A DNA stretch of 64,000 nucleotides from Sporichthya brevicatena (GTDB lineage: Bacteria > Actinomycetota > Actinomycetes > Sporichthyales > Sporichthyaceae): NCBI RefSeq assembly GCF_039525035.1, contig NZ_BAAAHE010000008.1, positions 255,750 to 319,749 of the forward strand, given 5' to 3'. The position numbers and the translations under genes were made by a program. Positions within the stretch are counted from its first letter, which is position 1; each line of letters opens with the position of its first letter. The notes below the pieces were generated by a model. It searched no databases. It was given only the letters and a program-made list of their open reading frames with translations, and was not told the DNA's origin. Below, piece by piece: positions 24,927-32,931 of the stretch.

Positions 24927-25217
24927 TCACGCGAGCAGGTAGACCGCCATCAGCAGGGTGAACAGGCCCAGGCAGTACGTCCCGATCGTGATGCGCAGCC
25001 AGTGCGGAGCACGGTCGATCTCCATGAAGCGCCACGCGACCAGCCAGACCTTGGCCACGCCGATGCCGATCACGAGGGCGGCAACTACGCGGGTGCTGTC
25101 GATCGCCTGCTCAGCACCGATTGCGTAGGAGGACAGGGTCGCCCCGACCAGGATCGCCCAGGCGGCGAGGGTCCGTCGGTCCTCCTCGAGCGGGCTGGAC
25201 CCGGTGCGCACATCCAT
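24927..25217 (-). CDS. Cytochrome c oxidase subunit IV family protein (NorF/COX4_pro-like), second copy
   Basis: This 96-aa protein has three membrane helices and the family segment VAKVWLVAWRFMEIDRAPHWLR, ending LLMAVYLLA. ATG 25217 is chosen because it lies just downstream of the NorE-like gene stop and a GGAGG-like site (TTCGGAGGCG); the longer frame upstream overlaps that gene. It is paralogous to 1477-1806 and retains the same gene order. Confidence 0.82.
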   Translation of the reverse strand: MDVRTGSSPLEEDRRTLAAWAILVGATLSSYAIGAEQAIDSTRVVAALVIGIGVAKVWLVAWRFMEIDRAPHWLRITIGTYCLGLFTLLMAVYLLA

Positions 25218-25234
25218 CTTGTCGCCTCCGAAGG

Positions 25235-25840
25235 TCAGGCCATGAGGTAGAGCAGAGCGAACAGCATGATCCACAGCAGGTCGACCAGGTGCCAGAAGAC
25301 CGCAATTCCGGCGATCGCGGCTTCGTGTCGCGCCGCGGTCGGACTGCCGTTCGATGGGCGGCACAGCGCCACGGCGACGCCCAAGGCAGCCATGCCGATC
25401 AGCACATGCCCAAGGTGAAGTCCCGTCAGGAAGTAGTAGTACACGAAGAACTCGTTGCTTCCGGCGGTATGACCCTCGCGTACGAGTCCGGTGTACTCCA
25501 GCGCTTTCACGGCTGTGAAGAGCGCTCCGCAAACGATCGCCCCTCCGAAGAGCCGCCAGGACCGCGCGTCGTCAAGTCGAGCCAGGCGCAGACCTCGCGC
25601 GACCAGCAACGAACTGGTCAGAAGGACGAATGCATTGAGGACGGCGTAATCCTGATGCAATTCGGCCTGGCCGGCCGCGAACAACTCGGTGTTCTCGCCG
25701 CGGAACCAGACGACCAGCGTGAAGAACAGTCCGAAGGCAGCGAGTTCTCCCAGGATGAGTACCCAGAGTCCGGTCTCGCCGGGAACTACTCGACGCTCCT
25801 CGGCGGTGGTCAGATCGGACGGCGAGATCGACGACTGCAA
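25235..25840 (-). CDS. Heme-copper oxidase subunit III family protein (NorE-like), second copy
   Basis: This 201-aa protein has about five helices with GETGLWVLILGEL, VKALEYTGLVREGHTAGSNEFFVYYYFLTGLHLGHVLIGM and AVFWHLVDLLWIMLF. It is closely related to the protein at 884 (identical spacing of the HLGHV and FWHLVDLLWIMLF segments). Transcribed with the downstream NorF-like gene and probably with the upstream ACAD at 25851. Its presence in a catabolic operon suggests an electron-transport accessory role, but no subunit I/II gene is in the window. Confidence 0.87.
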   Translation of the reverse strand: MQSSISPSDLTTAEERRVVPGETGLWVLILGELAAFGLFFTLVVWFRGENTELFAAGQAELHQDYAVLNAFVLLTSSLLVARGLRLARLDDARSWRLFGGAIVCGALFTAVKALEYTGLVREGHTAGSNEFFVYYYFLTGLHLGHVLIGMAALGVAVALCRPSNGSPTAARHEAAIAGIAVFWHLVDLLWIMLFALLYLMA

Positions 25841-25850
25841 GACGACCCTT

Positions 25851-26963
25851 TCAGAGGAACGTGGACGCCAGAACTTCCCGATGGACCGACGGACTCCCGA
25901 GCAGTTGCTCGGAGCTCTTGGCGCGCTTCAGGAACAGGTGGGCGTCGTGCTCCCAGGTGAAGCCGATGCCGCCGTGGACAGCGACGTTGGCCGCGGCCAC
26001 CCGCGAGAAGGCTTCTGAGCACTGCGCCCTGGCCAGCGCGGCCTCTGCAGTGAAGTCGCTGTCGTTCGCCAGCGCAGTCAGGGCGAGAAGCACCGCGGAG
26101 CGCGAAGCCTCGACATCGACGAGCATGTCGACGCAGCGATGCTTGACGGCCTGGAACGAGCCGATCGGCCGTCCGAACTGCTCGCGGATCTTCGCGTACT
26201 CCACCGCCATCTCCAGACATCTCGCGGAGCCCCCCAGTTGTTCGGCGGCGAGCAGGATCGCTCCGACGGAGAGAACGCGGGAGAGCGTGTCCGCGCCTTC
26301 GCCGGGGCGGCCGATCCTGCTCGCGGGCGCTGCCTCGAAGTCGATCTGCGTCAGTGGGCGCGTGAGGTCCAGCGTCGGCATTGCGGTCCGGGTGACGCCC
26401 GGGGAGGTGCTCTCGACCGCGAACAGCGTCGTGCCGCCGGTCGTCGGGTCGGCGGCACTCGTGATGATGACGTCGCTCTCGAGGCCGCCGACGACGAATG
26501 TCTTGGTGCCGTGGAGCACGGGTCCGTCGTTGCCGTCGACAGCGCGGGTGCAGGGGTCGGCGCCGTTCCAGGAGCTGCCGGGTTCGGCGAAGGCAAGGCA
26601 TCCGCGCAGTTCGCCCGTGGCAATACGAGGCAGATAACGGGTGCAACTGCTGCTGTCGGCCGACTGCAGCAGAGCTGACGCGGCGAGTCCGGCGGAGGCG
26701 AGGTAGGGACCGTTGTACAGACCTCGTCCAAGCTCTTCCATCACGAGGCCGAGCTCAACCGGCCCGAAGCCCATCCCGCCGTACTCCTCCGGGATCGCCA
26801 ATGCCGGCAGTTCGAGCTCCTTGCTCATTTGCTCCCAGACCGCAGGGTCGTAGGTGCCCCGTTCAGACCAGCGACGGACCTCCGAGAGTGGACTTCGCGC
26901 ATCGAGAAAGGTGCGGACGAGCTGGACCAACTCGGCTCGTTCGGGCGAGACGATCTCGATCAC
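25851..26963 (-). CDS. Acyl-CoA dehydrogenase
   Basis: This 370-aa ACAD has IPEEYGGMGFGPVELGLVMEELGRGLYNGPYLAS, middle domain AFAEPGSSWNG, and C-terminal YAKIREQFGRPIGSFQAVKH and NVAVHGGIGFTWEHDAHLFLKRAKSSEQLLG. Both catalytic-base positions used by common ACADs are not obvious, as in the smaller subunits of heteromeric FadE pairs. Head of a leftward operon with the NorE/NorF pair (10-base spacing). It shares a divergent promoter carrying TTCTATGTAGAA with the SnoaL-like gene. Confidence 0.88.
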   Translation of the reverse strand: MIEIVSPERAELVQLVRTFLDARSPLSEVRRWSERGTYDPAVWEQMSKELELPALAIPEEYGGMGFGPVELGLVMEELGRGLYNGPYLASAGLAASALLQSADSSSCTRYLPRIATGELRGCLAFAEPGSSWNGADPCTRAVDGNDGPVLHGTKTFVVGGLESDVIITSAADPTTGGTTLFAVESTSPGVTRTAMPTLDLTRPLTQIDFEAAPASRIGRPGEGADTLSRVLSVGAILLAAEQLGGSARCLEMAVEYAKIREQFGRPIGSFQAVKHRCVDMLVDVEASRSAVLLALTALANDSDFTAEAALARAQCSEAFSRVAAANVAVHGGIGFTWEHDAHLFLKRAKSSEQLLGSPSVHREVLASTFL

Positions 26964-27004
26964 GGGCTCCCCTTGTGCGTGGCCGGCGCGTTGACGCGCT
27001 TTCG

Positions 27005-27020
27005 AATTCTATGTAGAAAT
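27005..27020. promoter_or_regulatory. Palindromic operator-like element in a divergent promoter
   Basis: TTCTATGTAGAA at 27007-27018 (TTCTA-2-TAGAA, flanked by AA and AT) lies 44 bases before the ACAD start on the minus strand and 50 bases before the SnoaL-like start on the plus strand. It could control both transcripts and resembles the ATTCT-4-AGAAT site at 40760. Confidence 0.55.
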
Positions 27021-27067
27021 AGTACGGCCGCGCGGGTGTAGTGACAACGGCATGCGAAGGAGCTCAG

Positions 27068-27514
27068 GTGGCCGAGGATGCTGGCGGAAGCGCCGCCGAT
27101 GTGGTTCGCAGGTTCACCGCTGCGATGCAAACAGGGGACATCGGCACGTGTTGCGCTCTGCTGACCGAGGACTCGGTCTTCTCGGAGGCTCCGAGCTTGC
27201 CGTTCGGGGGTGATTGGCACGGGAGCGGCGGGTTCCGGTCGTTCTTGTCGGCGGTGGCCACGCACTACCGCGTGCGTCTGACGGACCTCCGCATCGATCC
27301 GGCGGGCGGTCGCGTCCTTGTTCGCGTCAGCGGCACGATCTCGTCGCGCGCGACGGGCCGTTCGCTCCCGCTCGATGCCATCGACGTGTACGAGGTTCGA
27401 AAGGGGCGGATCGCGCGAGTGGACGTCTATTACAAGGACAGCGCTGCGGTGGCCGCGCTGTGTGAGCCGGTGGCCGGCGAGGAGTTCGCTGACACCGGAA
27501 AGGTGCTTCGATGA
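27068..27514 (+). CDS. SnoaL/NTF2-like fold protein
   Basis: This 148-aa alpha+beta barrel protein has ADVVRRFTAAMQTGDIGTCCALLTEDSVFSEAP at the N-terminus and a terminal DVYEVRKGRIARVDVYYKD strand pair, the hallmark of SnoaL-like/ketosteroid-isomerase-like proteins. GTG 27068 is chosen for its AAGGAG site at ideal spacing; an upstream in-frame GTG at 27041 lacks one. Its stop overlaps the P450 start. It is probably an isomerase, hydrolase or binding protein for the P450 substrate or product; specificity cannot be read. Confidence 0.78.
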   Translation: MAEDAGGSAADVVRRFTAAMQTGDIGTCCALLTEDSVFSEAPSLPFGGDWHGSGGFRSFLSAVATHYRVRLTDLRIDPAGGRVLVRVSGTISSRATGRSLPLDAIDVYEVRKGRIARVDVYYKDSAAVAALCEPVAGEEFADTGKVLR

Positions 27515-28746
27515 CCAAGTCCTGTCCGGCCCGCGAGGTTCTGGGGCATGAGTACGACCACTACGACCCGACGTTCGCGCTCGATCCGCATCCGACCTAC
27601 GCGGCACTTCGCGAGCAGTGTCCGGTCGCGCACGTGGACAACTACGGCGGGTTCTACGTTCTCTCGACCTTCGACGACATCGAGACGGTACTCATGGACG
27701 CGAAGGCGTTCTCGTCCTGGCCCGCTGACACTCCACCGACGCCTGGCCACAACCGCGCGTTGATCCCCTTGGAGGTCGATGCGCCGGATCACCGTCGGTA
27801 CCGCATGATCATCGACCCGGTCTTCCGGCCCAAGGCCATCGAGCACATCGCAGACTCGGTTCGGCAATTCGCGGTCGAACTCGTCGACAACATGCTGGCC
27901 AAGCGTGAGTTCGACTTCATGAGCGAGTTCGCGGTGCCGTTTCCGAGCTCGGTCTTTCTCCGCCTGGTGGGTCTCGATTCGACCCCTCAGACTCGCGATC
28001 AACTGTGCGAGTGGGCGGGCACGATCCTTCACACCACGACTCACGGTGCACAGGCCGGCGACGCCCAGGCTCAGATCGCCGCTCGGATCGACGCCGGCAA
28101 GCAGTTGCACAATTTCTTGAAGGCCTTGCTGGCCGAGCGCCTGGAGAAGCCAGGCGACGACCTGATCTCCTTGTTGTTGGCCGCAGAGCTCCCGGGGCAG
28201 CGCAAGCTGGACCACAAGGAAATCCTGAACTTCGCCTACGTCCTGGTCCTGGCGGGGCTCGACACGGTCAGCACGGCGATCGGCTTCAGCTTCCTGCACC
28301 TGGCCCGGCGCCCGGACCTCCAGGACCGTCTGGCCGCTGACCCGTCACTGATCCCGAATGCGATCGAAGAGCTCCTTCGGTACGAGGCGATCGTGCACAT
28401 GACGCGTACGGTCATGGAGCCGAAGGAGTTGCATGGCGTTCAGTTGGAGCCTGGCGATCGCGTGACGGTCCCGTTGGCTGCGGCTCACCGCGACCCGGCG
28501 GTGTTCGAGAATCCGGATGAGATCGTTCTGGACCGCGAGATTCCTCGGTCGATGATCTTCGGCGCCGGCAGTCACCGCTGCGTGGGTTCGCATCTCGCCC
28601 GGATGGAGTTGAACATCGCCTTCGAGGAGATCCTGCGCCGGATTCCGAGGTTCTCGCTCCCGCCGGACGCCGAGTTGCATGCGTACGGAGGCCAGACCCG
28701 AAGCCTCGAGAACCTGCCCTTCCGAACCTGGCGTGAGGAATCATGA
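27511..28746 (+). CDS. Cytochrome P450 (class I bacterial type)
   Basis: This 411-aa P450 has I-helix LAGLDTVSTA, the ExxR motif EELLR and the heme-binding loop FGAGSHRCVGSHLAR with the Cys ligand. DPHPTYAALREQCPVAHV at the N-terminus is typical for CYP families acting on terpenes, steroids or lipids. ATGA overlap with the SnoaL-like gene upstream and with the ADP-forming ligase downstream. Electrons probably come from the 2Fe-2S ferredoxin and reductase at 39123-40719. Confidence 0.93.
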   Translation: MTKSCPAREVLGHEYDHYDPTFALDPHPTYAALREQCPVAHVDNYGGFYVLSTFDDIETVLMDAKAFSSWPADTPPTPGHNRALIPLEVDAPDHRRYRMIIDPVFRPKAIEHIADSVRQFAVELVDNMLAKREFDFMSEFAVPFPSSVFLRLVGLDSTPQTRDQLCEWAGTILHTTTHGAQAGDAQAQIAARIDAGKQLHNFLKALLAERLEKPGDDLISLLLAAELPGQRKLDHKEILNFAYVLVLAGLDTVSTAIGFSFLHLARRPDLQDRLAADPSLIPNAIEELLRYEAIVHMTRTVMEPKELHGVQLEPGDRVTVPLAAAHRDPAVFENPDEIVLDREIPRSMIFGAGSHRCVGSHLARMELNIAFEEILRRIPRFSLPPDAELHAYGGQTRSLENLPFRTWREES

Positions 28747-30836
28747 TTCGCCCACTGCGGCCTGAGGTCGCTCGTAAGTTCCTGGAACCGCAGTCCGTCG
28801 CGATCGTCGGCGTCTCCACGTCCAGTTCGCAGGCGTACAAGGCCGGTGGCCGCGCGGTGCTCGATCATCTCGGGGTCTACGGTTACGGCGGCAACGTGTA
28901 CGTCGTTCACCCGACGGCGACGGAGGTGGACGGTCGTCCGGTCTTCCCGGCGTTGGCGAACCTCCCCGAGGTCCCTGATGTCGTGGTCCTCGCGGTTCCG
29001 GCCAAGAGCGCCCTGGGCGTGCTGGAGCAGTGTGCGCAGATCGGCGTGCGCCAGGTTCTCGTCCTGACGGCGGGATTCGGTGACATGGGAGCCGAAGGTC
29101 TTGCGCTGGAGCGGAATCTCCTCGAGTTCGCCGGTCAACACGAGATTGCGATCGTGGGTCCGAACAGCACGGGTCTGGTAAACGTCCGGACTGGGCTGGC
29201 GATGAGCATGACGTCAGTTCTGACGGAGGGTGAGCCCATCGCTGCCGGTGGGCTGGCGATGATCGCACAGAGCGGGGCGATCGGCAGCACCGTGGTCGAG
29301 CGGGCGCGGCTGGCCGGCGTGGGTATCTCCCACATCGTCAGCACCGGCAATCAGCGCGACATGGACATCCCCGACTTCGTGTCCTTCTTCGCCCGCAACG
29401 CGGATGTGGAGACAGTCGCGCTCTACGTCGAGTCCATTCGTGACGGTGCGCGGTTCGCTGCTGCCGTCGAGGAGCTGACCGCCGCCGGCAAACGGCTGGT
29501 GGCCTACCTCGGTGGACGCACGGACGCCGGCGAACAGGCGGCGGCCAGTCATACGGGCAAGATCGTCGGTCGCGGCGCGCTGGAACTCGCTCTGCTTCGA
29601 GCTCTCGGCGTCACGGTCGTCGACGACCCGGACGACCTATGGGTGCTGGGAACGGCGGAGGTTCCCACCGGATCGTTCCCGCGCCGGTGGGGCATGGTCG
29701 CGTACTCCGGCGGAATGGCGGTGCTCGCCACTGAGCAGCTTGCGGCCGCGGGGGTGACGTTCCCGAAGCTCTCGGACCAGACCCTGAGTCGCGTGCAGGA
29801 GCGGTCACCTCAGTTCGTGGCGGCGCACAACCCGCTCGACGTGGGCCCTGGATCGATGCCGCACGACTTTCGGGCCTATCTGTCTGCGGTCGCAGCCGAC
29901 CCGGCGGTGGAGGCGATCTGCGTGCCGCTGCCGATGGGCGCCCGTGGCTGGAATCAGCAGAGCGTGGATGACGTCCTCACCGTGCGTAAGGAGTCCGGCA
30001 AGCCGTTCGTCGTTCTGTGGTACGGCGGCTTGGCGCTGCGACCGTACGTCGAACAGCTGCGTTCGCAAGGCGTGCTCGTCGCAGAGAAGCCCTCGGACCT
30101 CGGCCGTCTGGTATCCGCGATGCTCGGTCCTGAGCGTGAGCTGAGCTCCAGTCGTACGCCGTCGTTCGGCCCGTCGGAACCGGTCGATGCCGCACTCGGC
30201 GGCGCAGACGCGCTGCTCTCCCTCGAACGCGCCGGCCTCGACGTGGTCCCGATGCGGGTGTGCGTGGACGCCGAGGGCGCGATCAAGGCCGCCGCCGAGA
30301 TCGGCTATCCCGTGGTCCTGAAGTCCGGCGCGGCCGAAGTCGCACACCGTCTGGAGTTGGGGCTCGTCCGTGTGGGACTGGCGAATGAAGCTGTGTTGAC
30401 CGAGGCCTATTCGGAGATGGTCGCGCGAGCCACAGCGGCGGGCCTGCCAGGGGAGGGGCCATGGCTGGTTCAACAGATGGCTGCGGGGCGGGTTGAACTG
30501 GTGTTGACGGTACGCGACGCCGGGGAGTTGGGCGTCTTCGGCAGCGTCGGTCTGGGCGGCGCGGCTGTGGAGATTCTGCGGGACGTCGAGTCGGTCCCGC
30601 TGCCCTGCGACCTGTCCACGCTGGACCGAGCCCTTCGGCGGCTGCGGACGGCCGAACTGATGTTCGGCTACCGGGGGTCGGCCCCGGTGAGCACTGAGTG
30701 GGTACACCGCGCGCTGCACCGCCTCGCGGATGTGCTGCGGCGCGATGCTCTCGCGGAGATCGAGGTCAATCCCGCGCTCGTGGGACCGGACGGAGGCGTG
30801 ATCGTGGACGCGCTTTCCGTCGCCCGCCGGCCTTGA
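28743..30836 (+). CDS. ADP-forming acyl-CoA synthetase (acetate-CoA ligase family)
   Basis: This 697-aa protein combines a CoA-binding domain (1-130, SVAIVGVSTSSSQAYKAGGRAV), two succinyl-CoA-ligase-like flavodoxin domains with the phosphohistidine region ASHTGKIVG (near 265), and a C-terminal ATP-grasp domain (about 475-695, IGYPVVLKSGAAEVAHR ... EIEVNPALV). It forms acyl-CoA from the acid, ATP and CoA via phospho-His, or the reverse. It is last in the SnoaL-P450-ligase operon. It is a second activation route besides the AMP-forming ligase at 35622 and the CoA transferases. Confidence 0.87.
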   Translation: MIRPLRPEVARKFLEPQSVAIVGVSTSSSQAYKAGGRAVLDHLGVYGYGGNVYVVHPTATEVDGRPVFPALANLPEVPDVVVLAVPAKSALGVLEQCAQIGVRQVLVLTAGFGDMGAEGLALERNLLEFAGQHEIAIVGPNSTGLVNVRTGLAMSMTSVLTEGEPIAAGGLAMIAQSGAIGSTVVERARLAGVGISHIVSTGNQRDMDIPDFVSFFARNADVETVALYVESIRDGARFAAAVEELTAAGKRLVAYLGGRTDAGEQAAASHTGKIVGRGALELALLRALGVTVVDDPDDLWVLGTAEVPTGSFPRRWGMVAYSGGMAVLATEQLAAAGVTFPKLSDQTLSRVQERSPQFVAAHNPLDVGPGSMPHDFRAYLSAVAADPAVEAICVPLPMGARGWNQQSVDDVLTVRKESGKPFVVLWYGGLALRPYVEQLRSQGVLVAEKPSDLGRLVSAMLGPERELSSSRTPSFGPSEPVDAALGGADALLSLERAGLDVVPMRVCVDAEGAIKAAAEIGYPVVLKSGAAEVAHRLELGLVRVGLANEAVLTEAYSEMVARATAAGLPGEGPWLVQQMAAGRVELVLTVRDAGELGVFGSVGLGGAAVEILRDVESVPLPCDLSTLDRALRRLRTAELMFGYRGSAPVSTEWVHRALHRLADVLRRDALAEIEVNPALVGPDGGVIVDALSVARRP

Positions 30837-30844
30837 ACCCAGAA

Positions 30845-30867
30845 CCTAATTCGACGTAGAGTTAGAA
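30845..30867. promoter_or_regulatory. A/T-rich operator-like element upstream of the amidohydrolase
   Basis: CCTAATTCGACGTAGAGTTAGAAA contains CTAATTC and GAGTTAG half-sites around GACGTA, with one mismatch between arms. It lies about 65 bases before the amidohydrolase start. Confidence 0.45.
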
Positions 30868-30930
30868 AACCAACGGACGTGCAGCGTGCCGCACGGCGCG
30901 CGGATCCTCAATTTTCGGAGCGGGACAACA

Positions 30931-32112
30931 ATGAGCGTCGACGCCAAGCCTCCGGTCTTCGACTGCGACCAGCACTACTACGAACCTCTGGACGCGTTCA
31001 CGCGGCACTGCCCGAAGGGGTGGGAGGAGCGGACCGTCCAGATCGCGCAGATCGGTAAGCGCACGCGCATGCTGGTCGGCGGGCGGTTGGACCGCACGGT
31101 GACGAACCCGACCTTCGACCCCATCGTGAAGCCCGGCGCCATGACCGACTACTTCCGGGGGAACAAGGCCGGGCGACCGCTGCAGGAGTACCTGGCCCAG
31201 CGGGAACCGCTCCCGGACTATTACCGCGACCGCGACGCTCGGCTGAAGAAGATGGACGAGCAGGAGATCGACCGGGTCTGGATGCTTCCGTCGCTCGGCA
31301 TGGGAATCGAGGAGGGCCTCCAGTACGACGTGGAGGCAGCAGCGGTCGCCTTCAAGGCGTTCAACCGATTCCTGCTGGACGACTGGGGCTACAACTACCA
31401 GGACCGGATCTACACCGCGCCCTATCTCGCCTTCGGTGACGTCGACGCTGCCGTCGCCGAGGTGGAGCATGGCCTGGCGAACGGTGCTCGGATCTTCGTC
31501 GTGCGTCCGCAGGCCGTCTACACCAAGGACGGTTGGCAGAGTCCGGGCAGCGAGATCTTCGACCCGATCTGGGCCAGGATTCACGAGGCGGGGGTCACTC
31601 TCGTTCCTCACGTCGGCGAGATCGGTGGAGCCGGACTCGACAAGTACGTGGACCACCACGGGAACATCATCGGCGGCGTGGCACCGCCCCTGGAGGTGGC
31701 GGTGGGCCACGACCGGGCGATCGGGAACTATCTCGGCGCCCTGACCTGCGACCGCTTGTTCGAGCGATTCCCGGATCTCCACATCGCCTCGGTCGAGAAC
31801 GGGGCGGAGTTCCTGCCGCTCCTGCTCAAGGGACTGAACCGTGCCAACTATCAGCGGCCCGGCTATTTCGCCTCCGACCCGGTCGAGCAGTTCAAGACCC
31901 ACGTCTGGGTCTCGCCGTTCTGGGAGGACGACCTGCTGGAGGTCGTGGGTTACATGGGCGTCGATCAGGTCCTGTTCGGCTCCGACTACCCCCACCCCGA
32001 GGGCCTCGCGGAGCCGCGGCACTACGAGAAGCTTGCCGCTGAGCTGAACGACCCGGCCGCCGAGCGCAAGATCATGTGGGAGAACACCGCCATGCTGACG
32101 GGCCTGAGCTGA
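30931..32112 (+). CDS. Amidohydrolase-2 family protein (metal-dependent hydrolase/decarboxylase)
   Basis: This 393-aa TIM-barrel protein has the N-terminal metal motif DCDQHYYEP, a barrel His in VTLVPHVGE, and C-terminal FGSDYPHPEGL with the metal Asp. This subfamily includes ACMSD-like decarboxylases and ring-cleavage hydrolases of aromatic and terpenoid pathways. ATG 30931 (site GGAGCGGG) is preferred to an in-frame ATG 45 bases upstream. First gene of an operon with an SDR and an aldehyde dehydrogenase. The exact reaction is unknown. Confidence 0.85.
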   Translation: MSVDAKPPVFDCDQHYYEPLDAFTRHCPKGWEERTVQIAQIGKRTRMLVGGRLDRTVTNPTFDPIVKPGAMTDYFRGNKAGRPLQEYLAQREPLPDYYRDRDARLKKMDEQEIDRVWMLPSLGMGIEEGLQYDVEAAAVAFKAFNRFLLDDWGYNYQDRIYTAPYLAFGDVDAAVAEVEHGLANGARIFVVRPQAVYTKDGWQSPGSEIFDPIWARIHEAGVTLVPHVGEIGGAGLDKYVDHHGNIIGGVAPPLEVAVGHDRAIGNYLGALTCDRLFERFPDLHIASVENGAEFLPLLLKGLNRANYQRPGYFASDPVEQFKTHVWVSPFWEDDLLEVVGYMGVDQVLFGSDYPHPEGLAEPRHYEKLAAELNDPAAERKIMWENTAMLTGLS

Positions 32113-32116
32113 GTTC

Positions 32117-32914
32117 ATGGAGCTGGCAGAGAAAGTTGTCGTCGTCACCGGCGGTGCGAAGGGGATGGGCGCCGCCATGTGCCGACGCTTCGCCGCCGCG
32201 GGCGCCCATGTGGTGGTCGCCGACATCGACGCGGCCGGCACTGCTGCTCTCGCTGACGAGGTGGCCGGGCTGGGTGTGGTCACGGATGTTCGCCGCGAGT
32301 CCGACATCGTCGAACTGGTTCGCGCGGCGACTGAGCGCTTCGGGCAGGTCGATGTCTTTGTCTCGAACGCCGGTGTTCTCTGGGGTGAGCCCCACGATGG
32401 AGTGACTCCGCTTCAGGAACGTGGGAATCCGTGGGCCTCAAACGCTGCCTGGCAAGAGGTCTGGGACGTGAACGTCATGGCCCAGGTGTACGCGGCGCGA
32501 GCCGTGTTGCCCCAGATGCTCGAACGCGGCGACGGCTATCTCGTGCAGAACGCCTCGGCCGGTGGGCTGCTCACCGCCATGGGGAACGCCCCCTACACGG
32601 TAAGCAAGCACGCCGCGGTGGGTCTCGTCGAGTGGCTCGCGATCCACTACGGCGACGCCGGTATCAAGGTGTCGTGCATCGTCGCCGAAGGCGTGCGGAC
32701 AGACATGCTTCGAGGAGCCCAAGGCGAGTGGTTCGCCGTTGCCGGCGCGGTTGAGCCCGAAGAGGCGGCTGACTGCGTCGTGGACGGCATCCGCAAGGAG
32801 GAGTTCCTGATCCTCACCCATCCCAACGTCGTCAAGTACTTCCAGGGCAAGGCCGCTGACTACGACGGATGGCTGACCAGGATGAGACGACTGCACGCGA
32901 AGACGCCCCGGTGA
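32117..32914 (+). CDS. Short-chain dehydrogenase/reductase
   Basis: This 265-aa classical SDR has VVVTGGAKGMGAAMCRRF, Asp after beta-2 (VVADIDAAG) suggesting NAD(H), SNAG as NNAG variant, and the intact active site NASAGGLLTAMGNAPYTVSKHA. The C-terminus is longer and more hydrophilic than usual (HPNVVKYFQGKAADYDGWLTRMRRL), a form seen in steroid/terpenoid SDRs. It starts 4 bases after the amidohydrolase stop. Confidence 0.9.
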   Translation: MELAEKVVVVTGGAKGMGAAMCRRFAAAGAHVVVADIDAAGTAALADEVAGLGVVTDVRRESDIVELVRAATERFGQVDVFVSNAGVLWGEPHDGVTPLQERGNPWASNAAWQEVWDVNVMAQVYAARAVLPQMLERGDGYLVQNASAGGLLTAMGNAPYTVSKHAAVGLVEWLAIHYGDAGIKVSCIVAEGVRTDMLRGAQGEWFAVAGAVEPEEAADCVVDGIRKEEFLILTHPNVVKYFQGKAADYDGWLTRMRRLHAKTPR

Positions 32915-32931
32915 GATCGGAAGGCGAACCG

